Numbered from the stretch's first letter, positions 21,315 through 32,905 are shown. The stretch is 64,000 nt of DNA from Bettongia penicillata ogilbyi (GCA_023548195.1 JAJHZJ010000413.1:15125941-15189940), one strand, 5' to 3'. A program made the numbers and translations. The notes: generated by a model from the letters alone, not told the origin.

Positions 21315-22285
21315 TGAGAAGGAAAGAAATGAACACTTATTAAGTACTTATTATGGGTAAGGAACTGTGTTAAGCACTGAGGATACAAATACAAGCAAAC
21401 TGGAAAGATAGTCAGTGCCCTCAAAGAGCCTTTAGTCCAGTGATGGAAGGAGGTCATTGAAAAACAAGGGCATATATAGAGCAAAAGAGGAGAGGTAGGT
21501 TCCTTGTGGGGTCATGGTTCTAAGGCCCACAAAGTCAAAAAGGGGCCAAGAAGGGAATGAACAAACACCAGTCTGGGCCTTTGCACGAAACAGAGACTGC
21601 AGGAGGAAGTCATCAGTGGGAGAAAGGGAGTGGATTTTACAGAGGAATATTCCTGGTTATTTAGACTGCAAGGATGGTAACCTTTTCCAGATCAATGAGG
21701 CTCTAGGCATGGAGGGAAGTTTCAGGATGAGCCATCAGTTTAGAAAGCACTGGTTTGAAAAACACAATGTCAGAGACAGGGCTCTGTCAGAGAAGAATGA
21801 AGGTGATTTCAAATTCACGGAGGATGTTATAAACAGAATTCACTATATCAAGAGGGAATAGGTCAGATTACCACTGAGGTCTGTTCCTGTCCTATAACTA
21901 TGAGACCTACTTGATATTCATGAGAAGTTTGTGTGCTAGGCAGGAAAAGTACTACTTTCTCTGTTTTTAAAATGAGGAAATAGTGTTCACAAAATTTCAA
22001 GAGGTTGCAACATGTTTAGAGCTTGAAGCTCAATCTTCTAGCACCATATCAACTATATGATACCATGAGGTCACTTAGGAACTAAGAGTAGTCTAATTTG
22101 CAAAAGCATATAGTGTAAATGTATAGTACATATGCTCAGAAGATAAGATTATGAAAATTGAGTGTGGTTAATCAGGAAAGAATTCTTGGTGGAGGGTATT
22201 TTTGAACTAGGTCTTTGAAGAAATGGTGGAATGTGAATTTGCAGAGAGGAGACAGGTGTCTTAGATTAGGGCAAAAATCAGATAA
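21315..22285 (-). mobile_element. L2 LINE 3' end, antisense
   Basis: It opens with the antisense L2 tip ('attaagtacttattatggg', 'aactgtgttaagcactgagg', 'gtgccctcaaagagcct'). After ~700 bp it shows the antisense block 'tttttgaactaggtctttgaag ... gcagagaggagac', which is L2 coding-side 3' UTR. The 115-residue plus-strand open frame at 21514-21861 is antisense to this element and not a gene. It is cut at 22285 by a LINE-1 3' end. Confidence 0.6.
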
Positions 22286-22289
22286 AAAT

Positions 22290-22738
22290 AGAATTAAAAG
22301 GGGGAGCAGAATCAGGAGAACATTTTACACAGTTACAGTCACATTGTGCGATGACTAACTGATAGATTTGACTCCTCTCTGCAATGCCAGGTTCTAAGAC
22401 AACCCCAAAACACTCATGATGGAAAATTCTATCCACATCCAGAGAAAGAATTACGGAGTCTGAATACAGATTGAAGCATACCATTTGCTCTCTCTTTTTT
22501 GTTTTATTTTGTATCTTCCATCCTGTGGTTCATTTCATTGTTTATAATTTTTTTAAACAATATGACTAATGTGAAAATGTTTAATATGAATGTATGGGTA
22601 GAGCCTATATCAAATCACACGCTGCCTTGGGGAGGGGAGAGAAGAAGGAAAGAAAATTTAAAACTCAAAAGTTTGTGGAACTGAATGTTGTAAACTAAAA
22701 AACAAATGAATGAATTTAATATAAAAATAGAAGTAAAG
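22290..22738 (+). mobile_element. LINE-1 3' end
   Basis: 'gcagaatcaggagaacattt', 'ctatccacatccagagaaag', 'gaatacagattgaagcatac', 'caatatgactaatgtgaaaa' and 'atgaatgtatgggtagagcc' are LINE-1 3' landmarks, ending in an A-rich tail. Confidence 0.85.
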
Positions 22739-24175
22739 ATAAGAAAATGGGGGAGTAGCTATGTTCAGGATGAGAAAATGAGATTAATAAGGCTAATGAA
22801 CTGGACCATCTAGACAAATGACCTCCCCCTGTGTCTTAAAGTTACTTTATCCCACTGTTGTTGGCTTCTAATTAATAATATGGGAAAAACAGCACTTTAG
22901 TCTATAGTCTCCGAAAAAGAAATGAACTAGAAGGAGAGCTAGAATAAAGAATAAAGGTCATATGAATAAAATATTTAGAGACCATCAGACAACACTTAAT
23001 AAAGCATATTATAATTCTGAAATAAAACTGCCTCTTGCATGTTCATTATCCAGTTTTAAGAAATTATGTTCTCTTTTCCCTCTTTTCAAACCAACATTCA
23101 AAGGATGATGTCAGAGTATTTTTAAATATGTCAGTCAGGGAAGTGATTAGGTTCTACACCCTAACAGAGCTGACAAGACATCAGTGAAGATGGCTCTGGG
23201 AAATAAAAGGAACACGCATCTGGCAATGATGGTGGGATGATGGTGGCCAGGGCCAGATGTCTGCGATGCCAGAGAGCTGGCATCACTTGTCTAAGAGACC
23301 AAGGTAAAATGACTAACTGAATATTGCTGAAACAAACATTGAAAGAAGGTGAAGAAAGCAGCAAGTTATATGACAAGCAGTGAAATGAAAAACCTCATCT
23401 ACTTCTTCAGCACCTACCTATTATCCTGCCCCACCTTTTTCTTAGGCTATTAATGTGATAGCTATTAACCCTTACCTTCCTTCTCTTTACAGAAGCAAGT
23501 GATCTAGGACAGAAGGAATATATTGAAGTTTCTGGGATCGAAGAAGAGACAGTACTTTGTTTTTCATTTTCATTTTAGTGTATGGATAAATCCCAAGCCA
23601 TGGGTTTATAACATTTATTCATTCATTCATTTATTTTTGGTGGCCTTCCTTTTTGACAGAAAGGTAAAGCTTATGTGCTCCTTAGAATCATGTTTTTAAA
23701 AAAAAAAAATTGAAGAAAATGTTAAATTACTGTTAGAGGTTTGTGAAAATGAAGATATAATTTTTTTCATCCAAGTTTTACAGACCTCCCTAAAATCTCT
23801 CCATGGACTTCTTGGGGTTATCTGGGCCACAGGTTAATAATTCCTGCTTTAAAAGCTCCCCCCACCCATTTTAACTTTCTTTTTATTGCTTTTTTCTCCT
23901 TTTCCTTTATTGCTTTTCTTTTCTTTATTTTCTTATTTCTTTTTTTAACATAAGCAGGAGGATAAGACCTTTAGTCATGAAACTGGGTCTCTTCCCTTGC
24001 TCCTGGGTTAAGCCTCTGGCAAAACTACTTTTGAATTTTGTGGCTGGAGGAATTAGAGTCAGAAGTGAAATCTTTGGATTAGAAAGGTACTTTTTGGCAT
24101 TCAGAATTCTAGTTCCAATACTGTACCAATTTGTGCTAGAGAAACTGTTAACAACTCAATAATTCAGTAGAGAAA
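22739..24175. other. Unassigned DNA
   Basis: No clear gene. An (ATTC)n run lies at 23610-23632, a T-rich tract at 23865-23948 and A-runs at 23697-23710. The open frame at 23977-24162 matches nothing. Confidence 0.4.
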
Positions 24176-24179
24176 AGCT

Positions 24180-24420
24180 AGGGCCATAATTTTAACCTGG
24201 CCCCAAAGCCTGTTCAGAAGCGAGAAAGATTATTGCTGAAATTAGCCTTGTACCTATGAATAATGGTCTTTGTGCAACAGCTGTGATTAATCTCCTCTTG
24301 GGCTTGAATAATAAATCTAGTGCCAACTGACAAATACTGGTGGCAACCAAAATGCCACAGGGTTGAGAAAGGAAGCTAAGAAAATAATGGCTTCCTCTAT
24401 CCTGAGTTCTTTAGCATAAA
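24180..24420. other. Unique-looking block, possible conserved non-coding DNA
   Basis: Balanced-composition sequence without repeat landmarks. It contains E-box and homeodomain-like cores ('caacagctgtgattaatctc'). Confidence 0.22.
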
Positions 24421-24474
24421 TGACACCCTAATAACCTGGGAGACAATGCCTCTCCCACGGTTTATAGCAGCAAT

Positions 24475-24562
24475 AATACCACTTCCACTAGCCCCTTATG
24501 TTTGTACAGTACTTTAGGATCTTCAGAGTGTTTTCTATACTTTACCCTAATGGTATCATCAT
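24475..24562 (-). repeat. MIR-type SINE fragment
   Basis: 'tttgtacagtactttaggat ... cagagtgttttctatacttt' resembles the antisense MIR 3' region. Confidence 0.35.
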
Positions 24563-24564
24563 TT

Positions 24565-24970
24565 GAAAAGGATGGACAGGAATTCCAAAGGAGGATTCAC
24601 CTTAATAAAGCAGCATAATTCTAAAGAAAAATTCCACATTTATATTCCATGGAACAGAACAATGCTTCTAGATAATGACATGGGTGATATACCAAGACCT
24701 GTGACGACAAGTATCAGGTAGGATTATTCAAAGAAAAGATTCCTACGCTTAGTCTGCTTTTTTCTCACCCTGCTGTCTCTCAATAGGGAAATGGGGATTG
24801 TCCTCTTTAGACTACACCCTTGAAAAGGCAACAACTGTAATGCTTCTGCATTGTATTGTTCAAATCGAAGCTAGCTCTTTGGCGTACACAAACAGCTTTA
24901 GTACCTTGTGAGAAATATTGAAGTACAAAAGTCAATGTAAATTTTAAAATATGCTAATTTGATTTCATAG
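24565..24970. other. Unassigned DNA
   Basis: Nothing recognised. Confidence 0.4.
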
Positions 24971-24974
24971 TTTA

Positions 24975-25095
24975 TATCAAACATTTATTAAGCACTTACC
25001 ACGTTCTACAGATTCTACTTCATTCTAGGGATGCAAAGATAAAATATGTTTTATCCTGAAGGAGTTCACATTCTAATTAAAGAGACAATCCAAAA
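24975..25095 (-). repeat. L2 LINE 3' tip
   Basis: 'caaacatttattaagcactt', 'tctagggatgcaaagataaa' and 'gaaggagttcacattctaat' are the antisense L2 terminus. Confidence 0.65.
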
Positions 25096-25369
25096 AAAAA
25101 TATACAGGAAATATGTGTATACACTCATGCACAAAAACACACGTATATAATCTCAGAGGTATAGACATTAACAGATTGGGGCATATTTCATTGAATACAG
25201 TAAAGTTTAAGTTCTTTCTTGGAAAGCACTATTTGTCTATGTTTTTTTCTTTAGTTTCTGATGTATTATTGAAGATGTTTTTCCCAAATTTGTGACTTCA
25301 TCAGGGTAGGAAGTTCTAATAAAGAAACTCCCTCTATAAATGCATATTTGCAACACTTCTGCCATTCAA

Positions 25370-25515
25370 CATCCTAGTGAACTGCCAGGAGAACTGAGGG
25401 ATTCAGTTGCTTCCCAGAGACATTCAGCCAGAGAGAATTAAGAGATAAGACAAGAATTGAGGTATTTATTCTAGACTCCTAACCTAGCTCTCTTGTCAAC
25501 TTTGTCACTGTTTCT
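25370..25515 (-). repeat. MIR-type SINE
   Basis: 'aactgagggattcagttgct', 'tcttgtcaactttgtcactg' and the surrounding order fit an antisense MIR. The opening 'gaactgccaggagaactgag' corresponds to the oligo-purine 'gaggaaactgag' block. Confidence 0.4.
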
Positions 25516-25574
25516 TGCTTGATGCACAGTAGATATCGATGTTTGTAGAATTGCACTGAATAGGGTGGAATTAA

Positions 25575-25735
25575 TTATAAATTTAATTCAATTTAAATAT
25601 TTATTAGATACCTAGGCATTAGATACCTATCTAACCCAATGTGAGTTGCTGGGTTACAAAGCCAAAATCAAAACAGTCTCTACTTTTAAGAAGCTGGTGT
25701 CCTAATGGGGTATGGGGTAAGGGTAAAGGATCAAA
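25575..25735 (-). repeat. L2 LINE 3' tip
   Basis: 'atttaaatatttattagata', 'gagttgctgggttacaaagc' and 'agtctctacttttaagaagc' are the antisense L2 end. Confidence 0.5.
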
Positions 25736-25870
25736 ATAAGACATATGTCAAATAAATTTTAGAGTATGACACTGGGCACTGATGTAAGAAGGACTGTATT
25801 GAGATAGAAAAAGTCTAGAGGAAGGCAATATGATGGTCTTGCGTCTCTCCAGTATTCTATTACCTTTCTC

Positions 25871-26176
25871 AGGGCAGCTAGGTGGTGCAGTAGATACAGC
25901 ACCAGTGCAGGAGTCAGGAGGACCTGAGTTCAAATCTCACCTCAGACACTTGCCACTCACTAGCTGTGTGACCTTGGGCAAGTCACTTAACCCCAGTTAC
26001 CTCATCCTGGGTCATCTCCAGTCAACCTGATGAATATCTGGATTCAGATGGCTCTGGAGGAGAAGTGAGGCTGGTGACCTGCACATCCCTCCCTCACTCA
26101 AAACAACGTCAAGTGCAAATCATGTCATTATTTCTCTGATGGCATGGTCTTCTTCGGCAATGAAGGACAAACACAC
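25871..26176 (+). mobile_element. WSINE-like tRNA-headed SINE, complete
   Basis: The copy runs from 'gggcagctaggtggtgcag' through 'ggacctgagttcaaatctca', 'gtgtgaccttgggcaagtca' and the 3' module ('gatgaatatctgg', 'tctgatggcatggtcttctt') to 'ggacaaacacac'. Flanks 'acctttctc' (25862-25870) and 'accttactc' (26177-26185) form a 9-bp target duplication with one mismatch, so the element is full length. The head resembles a tRNA-derived SINE and keeps A/B-box-like segments for RNA polymerase III, as known for the class. It is not a functional tRNA. Confidence 0.88.
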
Positions 26177-26244
26177 ACCTTACTCTGGACATTATTCCAT
26201 CTTAGTTGGGTACATCATCATATGGTATTTTGATTGTTTCTTTT

Positions 26245-26355
26245 GGTGATCGATTGGATTAGATGTCTGCTAAGGTCCCTTTCAACTCCAAAGCAAAATC
26301 TGATGTTTCTATGATGTGTGTGTGTATATGTATACATGTGTATATGTATATGCAT
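26245..26355 (+). repeat. MIR-type SINE 3' end with TG/TATG tail
   Basis: 'gctaaggtccctttcaactc' then 'ctgatgtttctatgat' is the MIR-type 3' end, followed by a TG/TATG microsatellite. Confidence 0.5.
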
Positions 26356-26384
26356 AATAAATGATAATAAAGAAGAAAGTACTA

Positions 26385-26500
26385 CCAATCTGAGCAAACA
26401 AATCAGGGAAAGTTTCACTGAGACAGTGGCATATGATCTGATCCATGAAAGAAGACAAGGATTTTGACAACCAGAGAGGAGAAGGAATGAATTCCATGCA
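26385..26500 (-). repeat. L2 LINE 3' UTR fragment
   Basis: 'tcagggaaagtttcactgag ... gaaagaagacaaggattttg ... ggagaaggaatgaattccat' is an antisense L2 block. Confidence 0.5.
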
Positions 26501-26559
26501 AAGGCTTTCCTCTTCATGCCTTGTTCCTGACTTTTAGATTTCAAAACAATGTTTCTAGA

Positions 26560-26980
26560 ACTGATTTATCCTACAGATTCCTTTAGCTCCTGGGGCCTCC
26601 TTTTCCTGAAACATCAAACCATGCTAGTAGTCTTATCAACCTGAAATGTCTCTGTGGGATCTGCCTTTTTTTCCCATTGGTGGATTCTTCCTGGGGCCTC
26701 TGTTTCATGGAGGGGAGCCAAGCTGTCCTTCATTTCCCTCCTGATCCTGTTCTTGACTTCCAGACTCTAAGGGCAAGCAAGCCCCAAAGTTGATTACCTT
26801 AATTCTCTGCCCACCCTCAGCCTACTTTTACTTTCTTTTTATGTGTTGTCTTCCTTATTTAGAATGCCAACTCCTTGAAGCCAAAGATTGTCTTTCTTTT
26901 AGTTTGCATTTATAGCTCCAGCATTTAACATTATACCTGACTCATAGAAAGTGCTTTTTAAATGCTTGTTTCCTTCTTCG
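26560..26980 (+). repeat. L2-tailed repeat (family shared with 8040-8435)
   Basis: The body ('cctggggcctctgtttcatg', 'atcctgttcttgacttccag') is followed by a classic L2 tail ('gaatgccaactccttgaagc', 'tagctccagcatttaaca', 'ctgactcatagaaagtgc') ending in TTCCTT. It has the same architecture as 8040-8435. Confidence 0.55.
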
Positions 26981-27039
26981 CTAAAGTGCATGGGAATGGG
27001 AGGTGAAGAGTAAGGTTTAGTAAATAGCCAGTAGTGCAT

Positions 27040-28350
27040 TTAACAGGAAACAGTTGGGTATTAAGATCAACTCTATGAAATAAAACTGGGATAAACAGGT
27101 GGGTCAGACTGTGACAGATCTCAAATACTAGCCTGGGAAGCTGGCATTCTATCTACAAAACAACAGAGAATTTCTCAGAGTTTTTGATCAGGGGGATGAT
27201 GTAGTCAGAATGTGCCTTAAGAATTTTATTTCAGTAACTTTATAGAGAACAAATTAGAAAAGGAGAGACAGGAATTGGAAAGACCAATTATGAGAATATT
27301 AGAATAGTCCAGGAGACAGATGATGAGACTAGTGATGGCTGTGTGAGATAGGGGAGAGAATTAAAAGATGTATGTGGAATTCAAATTGCCAAGATTTACA
27401 ATTGATTGGACATGGGAATGAGAGAGGGAAAAGAGTCACGAGTGACTCGCCCATTATTCACCTGGATGATTATAAAGACAGTAGTGCCCTCACCAGAAAT
27501 GGGGAAGTTTGGACTAGAGGAGGGTTTTGCAGGGAAGATAATTATCTTTATTTTGAATACAGGGAATTTAAGATAGCTGCAAGACATTCATGTAGGAGAT
27601 ATCCAAGTAAGCAATTTATAATACATGTATGCCTGGAGTTGAAGAAAGAGATTAGCTTTGAAACTGATATTGGGATTCATTTCCATGGAGAATAATATAT
27701 AAACCCATGGGATCTTATGCAATATTGAAATGATGCAATGTTGAAAAGAGAAATTTTTAGAAAGGAGAGGGATAAAAACTTATCCCTGGAAAGCATCCAG
27801 GCTAACAGGGCAGAGGATGGGTGTTAAAAAAAAAAAAAGACTGAGAATGGTCAGATAGTCAGAAGGAAAACTAGAAGAGAGAAATGTTATAGAAAGTAAG
27901 AGAATTTATAATTAAGAAAATAGTTGGTCAACAGTGCAAAAGGTGGCAGAAGTCCAGAAAGAGGACAGGAACAAGAAATGATCATCACTTTCAGAAAGTG
28001 ACAACCTAGATGAGAGCACTTGAGCCAAGTGGTAGGATCTAAAGTGAATTAAAAGAGATAGAGTAGTAAACAGATGACAAAATAAGCGGACAGTGAAAAG
28101 AAAATAACTTAGAGGGGATAGTAAACTTAAGTGTAATTTTCCTTAATATTAAGGGAGATCTAAACAAATTTGTAGATGGTATGGGATGAATCAATAAATA
28201 TGGAGAAATTGAATTTGAGAAAGAAAGAACGAAGGAAGGAAAGAAGGATGGAAGAAAAATATTGATAAGATAAATCCTGGAAAGAAATGAGAGTGGATGG
28301 GATACCACTAATAAGTATAGTGGTTGAATTTAGCAGAGAGGAGGTGACAC
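27040..28350 (-). mobile_element. L2 LINE, ORF2 C-terminal part, antisense
   Basis: About 1.3 kb follows the antisense L2 order. 3' UTR blocks come first ('ctcagagtttttgatcaggg', 'gaatagtccaggagacagat'), then 'gagtcacgagtgactcgc', 'ccagaaatggggaagttt', 'agacattcatgtaggagata' (complement of the 'ACATCCA..TGGA' coding block), and on to 'gatcatcactttcagaaagt'. The copy reaches well into ORF2. Plus-strand open frames such as 27372-27695 are antisense shadows. Confidence 0.6.
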
Positions 28351-28980
28351 CATTGTCTATTAATCAGCCTCTACATCTTAATGTTGATCCTTTCAAAGAA
28401 CACAATTTTCTATCTGGCCAAAGTCCAGATAAAACCACTGGGTTCATGCCCTGGTTGTAATCCTAGTTATTACATTTTTAAACTGGTTGCTCTTCTCTCT
28501 GAGTCCCATTCTTCTTATCCCCAACCCTCCAAGATCATTCATCTCATGTTTCATCAGCTTATGTAAAAGATGTTACTTTGTCAACTCCTTTGGCGGAGAG
28601 TTAGTAGAAAAGAAAATGAGTGATTTCATCATTTCAATGATAGGAAATGCTAAGGCAGGCACTGGAGGTCCTCAAAGGAGGGAATCTTAATGCCTTAATG
28701 AAGCTATTTTTGAAATGGCTGACCTCAAACTCCAGGATGAAGGGTAAAAGAAATTTTGACAAGTGAAACAAAAATGGAACTGATCTATTCAACTACTTTA
28801 TCTTCCTCTCTCTACCATATTCCTGCTCATGCATCTAGCTAACATATTTCTTGCCCTTAAATTCATGTGTTAGCCACTGGAACATGTCTAATGTCAAACT
28901 ATTTGTGGGGATTGAAAAAATTTTCACCTGTCAATCATCTTTGACCTTAATTTGATGAGACCACTCACTTTCTTTGACCT
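28351..28980. other. Unassigned DNA
   Basis: No feature recognised. Open frames at 28381-28690 have no support. Confidence 0.4.
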
Positions 28981-28984
28981 ACTT

Positions 28985-29450
28985 ATTCTTTAGGATTAAA
29001 TGAATTCATTATTTATTAATTCTAAATCTATCTTGTGACTTGCTTTGTTCAATGTAATTTATATTGTATTTTGATTGGAAAAGAGTACATTTAATGTTTT
29101 TGTCCTTCTGTATTTATTTTGAGGTTTTTTTATACCCTAATGTATGGTCAGTTGTTGTGTAGGTATCATGTGCTGTTGAGAAAAAAGGTATATATTCCTT
29201 CCTGTTCTCATTTAATTTTCTCCAAAGGTCTCTCATATAACTTTTCTAATATTCTATTCACCTCCTTAGTTTATGTTTTGGGTTGGACTTATTGAATTCT
29301 GAGAGGGAACAGTTGAACCCCCCCCACTAGTATAGTTTTACTATTTCTTCCTATAACTTACAACTTCTCCCTCAAATTCCTTCAAATTCACCTAATATGC
29401 TCTATCTACATATATTCCTTCTAGCTGTACTGTTGGTCGTACTATTTTTA
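28985..29450 (-). mobile_element. LINE-1 ORF2 endonuclease fragment
   Basis: The minus strand encodes 'LTIH.GIKKPQNKYRRTKTL' and 'FSNQNTI' (about 29155-29055), with a stop at the dot. These are remnants of the C-terminal endonuclease block of LINE-1 ORF2 ('YILGHK...NKFKR...FSDHN'). Antisense landmarks 'ataccctaatgtatggtcag', 'tctccaaaggtctctcatat' and 'cccccccactagtatagttt' confirm LINE-1. Confidence 0.75.
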
Positions 29451-29454
29451 AGAA

Positions 29455-31432
29455 TTTAAAGTATCCTCTTACCATGTAGAGATATAAACAGTTAAGATTT
29501 ATTGTATCCCTTATGTTTTCTTTTCCCTTTATCCCTTTGTAGGGTTTTCTTGAGGCTTGACATTGGAGATCAACTTTTTGTTCAATTCTGATCTTCTCCT
29601 TATGAAAGCTATAAATCCTTCTATTTCATTAAATGATCATTTCCCCTTAAAATATTATGCTTAATTTTGCCAGGTAGGTGATTCTTGGGTATAGTTCTGG
29701 TTCCTCTGCCTTTCAGAATATCATGTTCCATGACCTCCAGTCCTTTGATGTTGCAACTGCTAAGTCCTGTGCAGTCCTGATTGTGCCTCCCTGATATTTA
29801 AATTATTTCTTTCTGGACACTTGCAGTATTCTTTTCCTTGACCTGATAGTTCTGAAATTTGGATGATGTACTTTGGAGTTTTAATTTTGGAAACTGCTTC
29901 CTGAGGTGTTCAAGAAATTCTTTCAATTCCTATTTTGCCCTCTGGTTCCAGAACATCAGGGCAATTTTCCTTGATAATTTCTTGAAAGATGCTAATGAGT
30001 TCCTTTTTTTTGATTATAGCTTTAGGTAATCTAATGATTCTGAGATTATTTCTCCTGGATCTATTTTCCAGGTCAGTTGTTTATTCCCCCTGTGGTATTT
30101 TATATTTTCTTCTATTTTTTCATTCTTTTGATTTTGTTTGATTTATTCTTGTTGTCTCAGAGAGTCATTAGCTTCTACTTGTCCAATTCAAACTTTTAAG
30201 GAGTTGGTTTCCTCAATTAGCTTTTGTACCTCATTTCCCACATGGCCAAATGTACTTTTTAAGGAGTTGTTTCTTCGCTGAATTTTTATATTTTCTTTTC
30301 TATTTGGCCAACTCTACTTTTTAAGCAGTGGTTTTCTTTGTCTAAGCTGTTGATTCTTTTTTTTTTCATATTTCTCTTGTGCCACTCTTATTTTTCCCCC
30401 AATTTTTCTTCAGCCTCTCTCATTTGATTTTTAACCTTCTTTTTAAGCTCTTCCACAAGTTCTTTCTGGGCTTGAGACCACATGTTGTTTTCCTTTAGAG
30501 TTTTTCCCATAGGTGTTTTGACTTTGTCCTCTTCTGAGTTTGTGACTTGATCTTCCCTCCTGTCACCATAATAACTTTTTATTGTCAGATTATTATTTTT
30601 TGGCGGTTTTCTGCTCATCCCTACCCCCCTTTTTGTCCTATTTTCCTTACATTTAAATTTGACTTCTACTACCTGGGTGGAAAGGGAACTTTCTCAAGTT
30701 TCTTGTGTCAGGTGCTACAGGTAGCTGTTTACCTGGTGCTGCATTGATGTTGCCCTGAGGCTCACTGGGGACCCTCATGTCTGGTACTACACTGAGGGGA
30801 GAGGTGGGGGGGTGACTAGTGCTAATGGAGGCCTTAGTAGTGTGACAGTTTACCTGGTGCTGAGCTCAGGTCCCAGTAGTGGTGGCTTGCTGAATGCTAA
30901 GGCAGGGGTGGGAAGGGATGGGAAGGTCTACCTTATCATCTGCCTATTTTCCCAAGGCTACACTGAGGTGTGAGGTGGCCCCTGCCTGTTCACCTGGACA
31001 TGCTGGACACCCATAAGCTTAGGAACATGTGGGGTCACTTCATTGGTATCTACCTGTTTGGTGGAAGTTATACTGAAGCTTATGGCAGTTCTCGGAGCTG
31101 CCTTCCTCTGACTGTGCTGAGGTATGTGGCAGGGTCGTAACGTTGGTGTTTGTCTTCTGCACAGGCCTGGGACTAGTATCTCCCCTGATCTCTGGTTTGC
31201 TGAAGTGGGACTTCTTGCTGGCTTGCTGAGACACTTCCTGTCTTGGACTGCATTCCCCTTTACCAGAGTGAAACAGACTTTTCCACTCTACCCTTCAAGC
31301 TAAAAGATTGTTTCACCACATCTTTTGACTACTTCTGCTATTCCAGGATTTGTTTGGGAGCACTATTTTATTGTGTTTGGAGGTGAGTATGGGAGAGTGA
31401 TTTCTTTCTTACTGCACCATCTAGAGGGACCT
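29455..31432 (-). mobile_element. L1/HAL1 5' UTR and ORF1
   Basis: The minus strand starts at 'gtccctctagatggtgcagt' (31432), equivalent to the 'gagccaaaatggtggag' start of the HAL1 at 19279. It runs through a long 5' UTR to ORF1. An open stretch at 30618-30388 encodes a Lys/Glu-rich coiled-coil segment. The RRM-like 'IIKENCPDVLEPEGK'-type block lies near 29985-29935 and a decayed 'YLPGKI' copy of the YPAKLS motif near 29680. It abuts the LINE-1 endonuclease fragment, so it may be the 5' half of a true L1 rather than a HAL1. Confidence 0.65.
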
Positions 31433-31770
31433 CTTAAAATAACATAAAATATCTAAAACCAAAAGCAAATCCAATTCTCAGTAAGGATACAATAGAAGAT
31501 TTCCTAACAGATACAAGAGTGAGGCAAGGTGCCCACTTTTCCTGTTATTATTTGACATAATTCTGGATGTCTAAGAAGTAAAAACAAAGTCAATGCCCAT
31601 TGATAGGGAAAGGCTAAAGACATAGCTCATGAATGTAATAGAATATTAGATTGTTGAAATGATGAGTAGAATGAACATAGAAAGACACGAAAAGTTCTGC
31701 ATCAAGTGATATTGTAAGAAGTAAAATGAGCTAAGGAAACATCCCACAAGATGAAAATAAAGAACAACCA
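31433..31770 (+). mobile_element. LINE-1 ORF2 fragment with internal deletion
   Basis: 'gagtgaggcaaggtgcccac' (31521-31540) encodes the 'VRQGAHF'-like version of the LINE-1 'VRQGCPLSPLLFN' RT block. About 30 bp later the sequence jumps to the ORF2 C-terminal block 'caatgcccattgatagggaa ... catgaatgtaatagaatatta', skipping more than 1 kb of ORF2. Confidence 0.7.
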
Positions 31771-32225
31771 GACACAGACAAATGAAGGCTTCACAATTAC
31801 AAAGAACAAACATGACTCTCTATATGATATGAGAGCACACTCCCACCAGGCGTGCAGTTGTTTAACAGCAAACTTTTAAAAAAGAGTATGCATAACATAC
31901 TTTTATGCTTAACCTGCATTATTAATGTTTTCTGTATTGCTTCCTTAAATCTAGATAACAAACAACACAAAAAACAAATTCTTATTTGCAGTGTTTGCCA
32001 ATTTCACACTGAAAATTTAACAACTGACCCTCAGAAGCCGGCATGAACTAACTCCATCCGTTTGCAGAGGTAGAAGATCTACAACGTGGTATATACATTC
32101 AATATATTGCTTAGCTTTGATTTCTCCTTTTTTATCTTCAAAAACATTATTTGGGGTTGTTTCCTGAGAAGAGTAGGGAATGGGGAAGAATACTCATAGA
32201 CATTTTGGTGCGATTAATAAGAAGC
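31771..32225. other. Unassigned DNA
   Basis: Possibly the decayed 3' part of the preceding LINE-1, but without clear landmarks. Confidence 0.3.
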
Positions 32226-32300
32226 ATATATATCTATATCTATCTATCTATATGGATAGATAGATATAGATAGATATCTAGATATATGTATGTATTGAAA
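32226..32300 (+). repeat. (TCTA)n/(TAGA)n palindromic microsatellite
   Basis: A run of TATC/TCTA units is followed directly by TAGA/GATA units, making a self-complementary block centred near 32257. Confidence 0.9.
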
Positions 32301-32579
32301 AAAACTGGCTTGTCTGAATTACACAGTTAGCTCAAAGATTTGGGACTTAAAAGTCATCTCTAGTAACTTCCAGTTTTACAAAAACAAATGTTCTGCTCTT
32401 AATATTAGCAATGTGCAAATTCAGGTTTTTTTATTTGTTTGTTTTGTTTTTGTTTTTGTAGATTTCTGAAATGGCCAAAGATTGCATTCTGCCTTTGCCT
32501 GGCTTGCATCCATAAAATATTTGATTTCAATGTTTTCTTGTTGTAAGCAATGTTTTCCTCTCCTCGTGTCCTACTGAAG

Positions 32580-32755
32580 TACTGAGGTCAAAATGACACA
32601 GCTAAGGAACAAATGCACTGGCTTTTGTGGTTTGAGTCTCAGTTCACCTGTGTGACCTTGGACCCACTTAACCTTTGTGATTTTCCCAATTTTTAAATGA
32701 GCCTTAAAAGGTTCCTTCTACTTCTATAACTTAAATAACTCTAATTCTCTTTTGA
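32580..32755 (+). repeat. MIR-type SINE
   Basis: 'gtttgagtctcagttcacct', 'gtgtgaccttggacccactt' and 'aaaggttccttctacttcta' follow MIR order. Confidence 0.6.
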
Positions 32756-32794
32756 TTTTTGATCTCATCCTAAAAAATCCCCCAACTTCTTGAT

Positions 32795-32905
32795 AAATAA
32801 ATGAATTTATAAGCATTTATTGAATTTGTTGAGGATGCCAGGCACTCTGCTAGGCACTTAAGGTAAAGGATAAAAATAATACAATCCAGGCAACTCAAGG
32901 AATTT
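32795..32905 (-). repeat. L2 LINE 3' tip
   Basis: 'aagcatttattgaatttgtt', 'atgccaggcactctgctagg' and 'acaatccaggcaactcaagg' are the antisense L2 end. Confidence 0.65.

Noticed and set aside
21514..21861. 115-codon plus-strand open frame
   Set aside because: Antisense to an L2 3' end, with no family resemblance.
25871..25960. tRNA-like sequence at the SINE head
   Set aside because: It is the tRNA-derived head of a SINE, embedded in a 306-bp retroposon with target duplications, and not a transfer RNA gene.
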